From Coemansia sp. RSA 1804 (taxonomy: Eukaryota; Kickxellomycota; Kickxellomycetes; Kickxellales; Kickxellaceae), in NCBI GenBank assembly GCA_027578815.1, contig JANBTH010000725.1, positions 1-12,105 of the forward strand: a DNA stretch of 12,105 nt, written 5' to 3'. The notes beneath the pieces were generated by a model. That model saw only the letters and a list, made by a program, of their open reading frames with translations, had not been told where the DNA came from and made no database searches. Within the stretch, counting starts at the first letter, position 1, and every line of letters begins with the position of its first letter. The position numbers and the translations under genes were made by a program. Shown one piece after another: positions 1 through 6,566 of the stretch.

Positions 1-387
1 TACCCGGAGGCCAAGCAGTCCGACCTGGTGGAGCGCTTCGACGAGACCCGCACGCTGCGCGAGATGCTCCGCGACGAGGTGCTGGCGCATCCGCCGCCCT
101 GGGACTGCCCCGCCCGCCCCAAGTACTCCATCGACAACGTAGACGCCTTCTTCATCCACCATCCCGTCGGCGGCCTCGACCGCGACGAGCGCCTGGTCAG
201 AATCGGCCTTGACACCAGTCTGGCCTCCGCCCTGGACAACGAAAAGTTCGTCATCCGCGACGGCGTCCCCGTCTTCATTGTGCTCCCGCGCAACGACCCC
301 TTCTCTGCCACCTTCATCGACCGCTACCGCAAGCTGCGCCTGGAGCAGGACGCTGCCAGAAAGGTTGTGCCATCAAACAAGCGATGA
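1..387 (+). CDS. 3' end of an unrecognised protein-coding gene (5' truncated)
   Basis: The frame is open from the first base of the window and stops at TGA 385-387, so 128 C-terminal residues are visible and the start lies to the left. The first in-frame GTG at 28 is only an internal Val codon; no start is visible. The base composition is strongly GC-rich at third positions, as in the other genes here, and the reading suggests a folded domain rather than filler. Seen features are a charged helical stretch (ERFDETRTLREMLRDEV), a Pro/Trp segment (HPPPWDCPARPKYS), a strand-like core (VPVFIVLPRNDPFSATF) and a Lys/Arg-rich end. There is no signal peptide or membrane segment in the visible part. 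I do not recognise the family and assign no function. The gene converges on importin alpha. Confidence 0.75.
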   Translation, partial: YPEAKQSDLVERFDETRTLREMLRDEVLAHPPPWDCPARPKYSIDNVDAFFIHHPVGGLDRDERLVRIGLDTSLASALDNEKFVIRDGVPVFIVLPRNDPFSATFIDRYRKLRLEQDAARKVVPSNKR

Positions 388-868
388 ATCCCCTCGCTCT
401 AATCCGGTCCATCTGCGCAGAAAACCCTGCTGCGGGTGCGATTGAGTGTTTAAACAATGTTTAACGAAAGAGAAAACTTTGAATAGAGATTATAAAGAAA
501 GAAAGAGAAAGGAAAGGAAACCCCCCGTCTCCCTAGCTAATGGCAAGGGAGCCAGGGATAGAAAAGAAACCACCCTCCGAGGAAGAGGAAAAGCAACAGC
601 AGGTACTGGCTGCTGGAGCTGAACCGGAGGACGAAAGGGGGAGGAGAGGGGTTTCTTCTCCAGCCCGCCAGTCTTGGCCTCCATCTCTGCCTCACGCATC
701 CCAGCAAGAGTGTTTTTTTTGTTGAATGAATGAGCGATCGAATCCGAGAAACAGCGAGAGAGAGAGAAAGAGATCAAAGACGACGAAGAAGAAGAAGAAG
801 GCAGTACCTTCTACAGCTCTGCTGACTCCACCTCTCCACCTCTCTCTCTCTTATTCTTCCTCGCCAGT
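388..868. other. Convergent 3' spacer between the left partial gene and importin alpha
   Basis: This 481-bp non-coding stretch holds the 3' UTRs of both flanking genes. It contains a purine run at 494-520 followed by a C run, an A-poor T run near 713-720, GA repeats near 757-772 and a GAA repeat near 784-800. I see no exact AATAAA in either orientation; the nearest match for importin alpha is AATAAG on the minus strand near 850-855. Short open frames in here (490-777 minus, 540-725 plus) are low-complexity and show no domain, so I do not call them. Confidence 0.6.
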
Positions 869-3088
869 CTAGTTGCCAAAGTTGAAGCCGCCCTGGGGAG
901 CCGCAACGTCGCCCTCAAAGTTGAACTGGCCGGTCTGCTGGTCCACCCCGGGAGCCAGCTCGGAGCTCTCGTCCTCGTCATCGTCCTCCGAGAAGTACTT
1001 ATCAATAACATTGTACGCCTTCTTGTAGATCTCCGTGTTGTCGTGGAACTGGAGGTTGTGGATCTTCTCGATGCCGCCAGCCTCCTCGATGAACAGCGCG
1101 TACTGGTTGAGCTGCGTGGTGCTGTGCTCCTTGTCGGCCTCGCCAACCCTCAGGATGTTCTCCAGCCCATCCAGCGCCACTTGGATGATCTTGTTGTCCA
1201 TGCAGTTCAGCAGGTCGCACAGCGGCTTGATGCAGCCCTGCTGCACAAGGTACCGGATCTGGTCCGGCTGGTTGAGTCCGCCCGACGTCGCGTTCGACAC
1301 CGCCCAGCACGCCTCCTTCTTGCTCTTAAAGTCCCCGTGCTGCAGCACATGCAGGAGCGGCGGCACGATGTTCGCCTCGATCACTGCCTGGATCTGCGCC
1401 GTGTTCCCCGCCGTGATGTTCGAAATCGTCCAGCACGCCTCCTTGCGGATCCCGTCCTTCGACGAGTTGAGGAGCGAAAGAAGCGCAGCTAACGCCCCTG
1501 AGTTCAGCACTATCTGTGTCTGCATGTCGTCGCCCGTCACGATGTTGCCGATCGAGCGCAGCGCTGGCGTCTGCACCGTCGTCATCGGGTGCATCAGCAG
1601 CTCCACAAGCCGGCGGCACACGCCGGAGTCGATCACCGCCTGGATCTTCTCGTTCGGCCCGTCCGACAGGTACGAGATCGCCCAGCACGCATCCGTGAGA
1701 AGGTCGTCGTCGATCGAGTAGATGAGCTTGCTGAGCACTGGAAGCGCGGGCTCAATCTACACAACAAGCAATAATAAATGTCCAAATAAACAAACAATAC
1801 ATGGGAGTTGGTTAGCAAACAAGCGAATAACAAAAGACACACGCTGTGGCTCTCGCAGAACGCAGTACAACAGGCTGAAATAGTGTGTCTGCACTGCATC
1901 TGAAATGGAAAAGGCAGAAAGAAGTAATAATAAAGTGTCACCCTTGAGCCTGTTGTTTACAAGCAACCCCCCGCCACCACCATGTGCAGCTCAATGTGCC
2001 AATCAGAACACCGTATCCCACACCATCCCTATGTCCGTTCTGTACTTACCGATGCCCACTCTGGCTGAGGGTTCTTTCCACGGCAAAGGTTGGACAGCGT
2101 CCACGTGGCATTGCGCAGCATCGACAGCTTGTGCGTCTCACTCAGCAGTTTGAGCAACGGCTCCAGCGCCCCCTGCGACAGAACGTAGTCGCGGCACTTG
2201 GGGCTGTCGCCCGCAATGTTGCCCAGCGCCCACACCGCCTGCTCGCGAACATCCAGGTTGTCGTTGCTCAGAAGCCTGATGAAAATCGGCACCGCCTGCG
2301 CGTCAATAACCACCTGCGTCTGGTCCGATGACCCAGAAGCAATGTTGGTCAGCGCCCAGCTGGCCTCAAACTACAGCAGCAGAATTAAATAGTAAAGGAA
2401 AAGGAAAAGAAAAAGAAATGCAGATGCACAAAACAAATTCAGCTTGTTTGCAAATTCGAAAGAATGCACACACACAAGGAATGTCCCCGCATGTTGTTTT
2501 TCGTCTCCCCCCTGAATTTGGGATCCGAAATCCCGGGAGCAGCAAATGCAGGCCAACAGCACACAAATCCACGAACAAGCCCGACATATAAAAAAGAAAA
2601 AAAGTAGTTTGTTTCTTTCCTGGCAGTCACAACTTGCACACAAGCAAGAGCAAACGCAACAACAGCTCAAGTCTTCTTACCTGAATAACCGAATGAGACG
2701 AATTCAAAAGCTCAACGAAACGAGGGACGACATTGCACTCAATGACCTCCTTGATAGGCGGGTTGCGCTCCTTCGAGAGGAGCTTGCGGAACTTGGTCAC
2801 GGCCGCCAGCTGCTCGTCCAGGCTCTCCGAGTACAGCCCACTGATCATGCCGGGAAACTGCTCCTGCAGCTGCTCGCGGTACGCCGATGGCCCGCCCTGC
2901 TCCTCGTCCTCGCTATCCGACAGCCCGCCGGCCGGGACATTAAAGTTACGCTTCTTCGCCAACGACTCATCGCGCTTCTGGCGGCGAATCTCTACGGTCT
3001 GCTCCTCGCGGCGGCGGCGGAGCTCGTCGGCCTTGAACGCCCCTTTTGTCTTGTATGCGAAGCGACGGTGCTCCGGAATGCGGTCCAT
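869..3088 (-). CDS. SRP1: Importin alpha (karyopherin alpha), three exons
   Basis: Adaptor that binds classical NLS cargo and, through importin beta, carries it into the nucleus. Exons read from the minus strand are 3088-2681, 2370-2050 and 1756-869; all junctions are in phase 0 and give 538 residues, a normal family length. Residues about 5-50 form the importin-beta-binding domain, rich in Arg/Lys (HRRFAYKTKGAFKADELRRR), followed by an acidic SDSEDEE patch. Armadillo repeats fill about 80-500. The NLS-binding Trp/Asn ladder is intact: W141/N145, W183/N187 and W226/N230 (major site), and W352/N356 and W394/N398 (minor site). The C-terminus is acidic (SEDDDEDESSE) and ends in GGFNFGN. ATG 3088 has a good context (CACAATGG); an upstream in-frame ATG at 3226 would add 46 low-complexity residues and is less likely. 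It diverges from pescadillo. Confidence 0.97.
1757..2049 (-). other. Importin alpha intron 2 (293 bp)
   Basis: The donor is TCG|GTAAGT and the acceptor TTGTGTAG|ATTG on the minus strand. A consensus branch site CTAAC lies at 1815-1811, about 55 bases before the acceptor. Splicing joins ...NPQPEWAS to IEPALPVLSKLIYS, which matches the family. A decoy acceptor (TTTCAG) ends at 1900 but would shift the frame. Confidence 0.93.
2371..2680 (-). other. Importin alpha intron 1 (310 bp)
   Basis: The donor reads CAG|GTAAGA and the acceptor GCTGTAG|TTTG on the minus strand, with a pyrimidine-rich stretch before the acceptor. Removing it joins ...SHSVIQ to FEASWALTN within the first armadillo repeat, as expected for this family. 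The intron interior contains T-rich runs and nothing else recognisable. Confidence 0.93.
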
Positions 3089-3181
3089 TGTGGAATCCAG
3101 CAGAGATGGAATGAGTGGAGGGGGGAGAAAAGGGGATAAAGTGATTTGGCTGTGGTGGCGGTGGTGGTGGAAAATGCGCCC

Positions 3182-3195
3182 GCTTGCTTGAATGC
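3182..3195 (+). repeat. 14-bp word, copy 1, upstream of importin alpha
   Basis: GCTTGCTTGAATGC lies about 94-107 bp upstream of the importin alpha ATG and recurs exactly at 4106-4119, at the other end of the divergent spacer. Both copies are on the same strand. The function is unknown. Confidence 0.6.
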
Positions 3196-3395
3196 GAATG
3201 TGCCTCCCTTGCTTTGAAAAATGCACACTTGCGAATCTAGTGCCTTGTGTTTGAGGTAGAAAAAAACTAGTAGAGGAAATGGACTACTGAACTGTTGGCC
3301 TTTGGCTGACTGCGAATTAAAAAAGGAAGAAAGAAAGAGACGAACAGAAGAGGCGGTTAACGCATAAAAGTAAATAAGGTTTGGGTTGAATTTGC

Positions 3396-3437
3396 AGAAA
3401 GAGAGAAAAAAGGAGGAGGGGAGGAAAAGAAAAAAAG
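3396..3437 (+). repeat. 42-bp polypurine run in the divergent spacer
   Basis: Every base from 3396 to 3437 is A or G on the plus strand. Read from the importin alpha side it is a pyrimidine run 308-349 bp upstream of its ATG. Pyrimidine-rich stretches near fungal transcription starts are common; long runs can also form triplex structures or exclude nucleosomes. Confidence 0.8.
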
Positions 3438-4031
3438 TGGTTGAAGTTGAAAATAAAAAACCGATGATGAGTCTTTCTTTTGTCTGTCTTTTGTGATTGA
3501 CAGATGAGAAAGCAAACAAGAGTTTTAGAAGAAAAAAGAAGCAAAACGCTTGACTGAACGGGGCTGATTTTTTAAAAGAGAAAGCTGTGTTTCCAACACA
3601 CACGAGTTGTGATATGTTGACTGTGCTTCTCCGAGTTGGAGGACTGCTGCCATCATCCATCTCATCCACCCTCCTCATCTCCTTTTTGCACGCTTGACTT
3701 TGCGTTTTCCTTCTTTTGGGTTTGGCGTGCGAGGGAGAAGAATGCACGCCAGCCAGCGAGACAGAATCCGGCTCTAGGCACCATGGACCTTATAAAGGCG
3801 TACACAGTCGCTAGAGCAGCAGAAGGTGGGATGAGTTGGTTCCAGCTTCGGACTTGCAAAAGCACGACGTCTTTTGGCGCTGGGAGCTGCCAAGGCGCTA
3901 ATAAAAAAATACGAGCAAGCATAAAACGGCTCAGCGCTTCATTTGCGCAGTCACTGTCAAAAATCCGAGATGCTGACTGTCTTTTCTTCTCTTGACTGTG
4001 GGATTAACGCCAGCAGCAGCAGCTTTGCAAA

Positions 4032-4043
4032 GAAAAAATTTTA
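4032..4043 (+). promoter_or_regulatory. RRPE-like element upstream of pescadillo
   Basis: The sequence GAAAAAATTTTA lies about 280 bp upstream of the pescadillo ATG. It resembles the yeast rRNA-processing element (core AAAAATTTT), which drives ribosome-biogenesis genes, and pescadillo is such a gene. The region is AT-rich, so a chance match is possible. I see no clear PAC partner (GCGATGAG) close by. Confidence 0.35.
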
Positions 4044-4105
4044 TTCCACGCAATCTAATCAAATCAAGACGATTTTTGGCAAAAAAAAAAGCAAAAAAAA
4101 AATAA

Positions 4106-4119
4106 GCTTGCTTGAATGC
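4106..4119 (+). repeat. 14-bp word, copy 2, upstream of pescadillo
   Basis: An exact copy of the 14-bp word at 3182-3195, placed about 205-218 bp upstream of the pescadillo ATG and just after an A-rich run. Relative to the gene it precedes, its orientation is opposite to that of copy 1. Confidence 0.6.
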
Positions 4120-4130
4120 AGCAGCCAAAG

Positions 4131-4205
4131 ATGCTACTATTGTTGCTTTTCTTCGGGTCTGCTTGCTTTAATTTTTCAGTATTCACTCCTTTCTCTGCTT
4201 TCTAA
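4131..4205 (+). other. Possible 24-codon upstream ORF in the pescadillo leader
   Basis: ATG 4131 opens a frame that ends at TAA 4203-4205, about 118 bp before the main ATG. The predicted peptide is hydrophobic (starts MLLLLLFFG). It matters only if the transcript starts upstream of 4131 and the segment is not spliced out; neither can be judged from sequence. Confidence 0.2.
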
Positions 4206-4323
4206 TAGCTGCTTCGTTCTATATCAACAGGGACCCAGTTGTTTTTTCTTTTCTCGCCTGCGTACCCGCACCAAAGACACGAACACTACTCGTTTACTTG
4301 GCCCTACGCAGTGAACAGCAGCC

Positions 4324-6231
4324 ATGGGGAAGATCAAGAAGAAGTACACAGAGGGAGCGTCGCGGACGTACATCACTCGCAACCGCGCCATCAAGAGACT
4401 GCAGGTGAGTCTGGCGGACTTTCGGCGTCTGAGCATCCTGAAGGGGATCTACCCAGTGGAGCCCAGGAGCCGGAAGAAGGCCAACCGGGGGTCGGCCAAG
4501 GCCACGACGTTCTACTACTCCAAGGACATCCAAGCGCTACTCAGTGAGCCGCTGATAGCAAAGTTCCGCGAGCACAAGGTGTTTCTACGCAAACTACAGC
4601 ATGCGCTGGGCAAGGACGACCTGACGCGGGCCAAGACGCTGGATGCAAACCGGCCGCAGTACTCGCTCGACCACCTTGTCATCGAGCGGTACCCGACGTT
4701 CGTTGATGCGCTGCGGGACCTTGACGACGCTCTGTGCATGATCACGCTGTTTTCTACGATGCCTGTGGTGCGGCGTGTCAACAAGGACGCCGTGGACGAG
4801 TGCAAGCGGCTGGCGGCAGAGTTCATGCACTATGTGGTCCACACGCGCAGTCTGCGCAAGACGTTCCTCTCTATCAAGGGCATCTACTACCAGGCCGACA
4901 TTCAGGGCCAGAGCGTTACCTGGATCGTGCCCTACCAGTTTAGCCAGAACATGCCGCGCAATGTCGATTTCAAGGTCATGGCCACGTTCCTCCAGTTCTA
5001 CCGCACGCTGCTCGGCTTCGTCAACTACCGCCTGTTCACCGTTTCCAACCTTGCGTACCCGCCCACGATTGACCGCACGCTTGACGACAGCGCTGCTGGT
5101 CTCGGGTCGCTGAAGATTGAGGCCAGTCGTATTGAGGACCTCGTGCAGCCACCCGCGCAGGAGATGGCTGAGTCCGCGCAGAGTGGAGAGGCAACGGCGG
5201 AGATGAAGCAGCGGCTCAGCACGCTCGACAAGAAGATTGAGGCCATTGTTGCGGCGCCGGAGTACGAGTCGGTCAATTCTGGTAACGCTAATGATGACGA
5301 TGAGGGAGACGCTGACGGGGAGCAGCAGCAGCAACCGGGGAGCGTTCTCTTCGGCAAGCAGGTGTTCTTCCTGTCGCGCGAGGTGCCGCGGTACTCGCTC
5401 GAATTCGTGGTGCGTGCGTTTGGCGGGCGTCTCGGGTGGGATCGCTCTTCTGGCGGCGGATCGCCTTATGCCGAGAACGACTCTGCCATCACTATTCAGA
5501 TCGCCGACCGTCCGGTGCAGGGCCACCAGTTCCTCAACCGCGTGTACGTGCAGCCGCAATGGGTCTACGACTGCGTCAACGCCCGCCGCCTGCTCGATTT
5601 TGACGCCTACCTTGTTGGCCAGCCGCTGCCGCCCCATCTCTCGCCCTTCGTCGAGTACGCGGATGGCGACTATGTGCCCGAGGCCGCTGCCAGACTTGCT
5701 CTGGCCGCAGGATTCGAGGGCGAGGTCACTGCGCTTCTTCCCGAGGACCGCGACAAGACCAACAGCGAGAGCGAGGATGAGAACGGTGATGCCGATAACG
5801 TCGAGGGCGAGAGTGCGGATGAGGACGAGGCCGAGAGCGATGATTCCGACCAAGAGTCCGATGACGATGACGACGAGGATGCTGGCGACTCCAGCAGGGC
5901 CGAGAAGGAGTACCAGAAACAGCTTGTGGCCGAAAGATCGGGTGTGTCGTACACCGAGTACCAGCACCAGAAGAGCGAAACCAAGAAGGCAGCAAAGAAC
6001 GCTGCATCTAATGCTGTTTCGCAAAAGAAGAACGGTGCACGCAAGCGCACCAAGGCCGAGATCGAGGAGGAGGAGCGCCAGAGGATCGCGATCTCGATGC
6101 TGAGCAAGAAGAAGCGCAAGATCGTCAACCGCGCCAACGCTGAGGCGTACAAGCGTGCCAAGGACATCAACACTCTCACTGAGCGCAGAGTCCAGCAGAC
6201 CGTTGGGGCCAAGAAGAAGACGCAAAAGTGA
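4324..6231 (+). CDS. NOP7: Pescadillo homolog / Nop7, ribosome biogenesis factor
   Basis: Nucleolar protein of the Nop7-Erb1-Ytm1 (PeBoW) complex, needed for 27S pre-rRNA processing and 60S assembly. The frame is one uninterrupted exon of 635 residues. The N-terminal pescadillo domain (about 1-255) is unmistakable: KIKKKYTEGASRTYITRN at the start, LQVSLADFRRLSILKGIYP at about 26-44, then a TTFYYSKDIQ stretch, and SIKGIYYQADIQG near 185. A BRCT domain spans about 340-435, beginning SVLFGKQVFF and carrying the conserved Trp at 413 (PQWVYDCVNARRL). An acidic region follows (about 479-523), then a Lys/Arg-rich coiled C-terminus (about 526-635) ending GAKKKTQK, as in other members. ATG 4324 sits in a strong context (GCAGCCATGGGG) and begins with the family's usual MGKIKKK. 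Length is within the family range. Confidence 0.97.
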   Translation: MGKIKKKYTEGASRTYITRNRAIKRLQVSLADFRRLSILKGIYPVEPRSRKKANRGSAKATTFYYSKDIQALLSEPLIAKFREHKVFLRKLQHALGKDDLTRAKTLDANRPQYSLDHLVIERYPTFVDALRDLDDALCMITLFSTMPVVRRVNKDAVDECKRLAAEFMHYVVHTRSLRKTFLSIKGIYYQADIQGQSVTWIVPYQFSQNMPRNVDFKVMATFLQFYRTLLGFVNYRLFTVSNLAYPPTIDRTLDDSAAGLGSLKIEASRIEDLVQPPAQEMAESAQSGEATAEMKQRLSTLDKKIEAIVAAPEYESVNSGNANDDDEGDADGEQQQQPGSVLFGKQVFFLSREVPRYSLEFVVRAFGGRLGWDRSSGGGSPYAENDSAITIQIADRPVQGHQFLNRVYVQPQWVYDCVNARRLLDFDAYLVGQPLPPHLSPFVEYADGDYVPEAAARLALAAGFEGEVTALLPEDRDKTNSESEDENGDADNVEGESADEDEAESDDSDQESDDDDDEDAGDSSRAEKEYQKQLVAERSGVSYTEYQHQKSETKKAAKNAASNAVSQKKNGARKRTKAEIEEEERQRIAISMLSKKKRKIVNRANAEAYKRAKDINTLTERRVQQTVGAKKKTQK

Positions 6232-6566
6232 GAGAAGAGTATGAAAATGAATATTTTATTTGTGTTGTTGTTTGTTAACATGTGGGTGAAGAAACAAAAG
6301 GAAATAATGTTTTTTTTGAAAGATCTAGAAATAATGTTATGCCGCTGGGTAAGAAAGTAGAGGAGTGGGGCGGTTTTAAGCTGGATTCTGAATCCGGCGG
6401 GTATCGGATCTTTATCACGACCCTCCCGGAACAGATCATCAGAAAGATAATAATAATGATAATACTGATAGCAACCCAATAAGGGGGAGTGAATGGATGC
6501 ACTTGCATGCTGACAAGCCATGAATGCTATAAAAGCACACGCACAGCTGGCAAGTTGCTCAGCAAC
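6232..6566. other. Convergent 3' spacer between pescadillo and the BRWD-like gene
   Basis: This 335-bp AT-rich stretch separates two stop codons that face each other. A minus-strand AATAAA at 6260-6255 is the only exact polyadenylation hexamer I see. It lies just past the pescadillo stop and about 307 bases past the BRWD-like stop. For pescadillo there are only near matches (AATAAT, AATAAG near 6478). An ATA/TAA-type simple repeat lies at about 6448-6465, and a short perfect inverted repeat (GTTGCT-C-AGCAAC-like) lies at 6554-6566. No gene is evident. Confidence 0.6.

Larger units (their letters stand above)
3089..4323. promoter_or_regulatory. Divergent promoter region between importin alpha and pescadillo
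   Basis: This 1235-bp AT-rich spacer must contain both promoters. Visible elements are a 42-bp pure purine run (3396-3437), a shorter purine run (about 3319-3340), a TATAAAGG at 3791-3798 inside a near-palindrome, A runs at 4081-4102, a GAAAAAATTTTA element (4032-4043) and two exact copies of a 14-bp word (3182-3195 and 4106-4119). The pyrimidine-rich sequence with CAG/TAG ends just before 4324 could include a 5' UTR intron acceptor, but no matching donor stands out. Short open frames here show no domain. Transcription starts cannot be placed from sequence alone. Confidence 0.7.

Noticed and set aside
540..725. Short plus-strand frame (61 codons) in the left convergent spacer
   Set aside because: Glu/Gln/Arg-rich low-complexity reading with no conserved feature; more likely 3' UTR.
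1757..1899. Alternative acceptor (TTTCAG) inside importin alpha intron 2
   Set aside because: It would add 143 bases, which shifts the frame and destroys the armadillo repeats. The TAG at 1757 preserves the frame and has a CTAAC branch site.
3086..3226. Upstream in-frame ATG at 3226 as importin alpha start
   Set aside because: It would add 46 residues of His/Pro-rich filler before the usual N-terminus. The 3088 ATG starts directly at the importin-beta-binding domain in good context.
3464..3578. Possible C/D-box snoRNA (ATGATGA at 3464-3470, CTGA near 3554 and 3573)
   Set aside because: The interior is a low-complexity purine/pyrimidine stretch, internal C'/D' boxes are poor and the closing stem would be A-T only. 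Boxes this short occur by chance.
3636..3995. 119-codon open frame in the divergent spacer
   Set aside because: It runs through AT-rich and low-complexity sequence, shows no domain, and its composition is unlike the real exons.
4594..6225. Long open frame (543 codons) on the minus strand opposite pescadillo
   Set aside because: It mirrors the GC-rich pescadillo exon. Its translation is Leu/Val/Arg-rich with no domain, as expected when high-GC third positions remove antisense stops.
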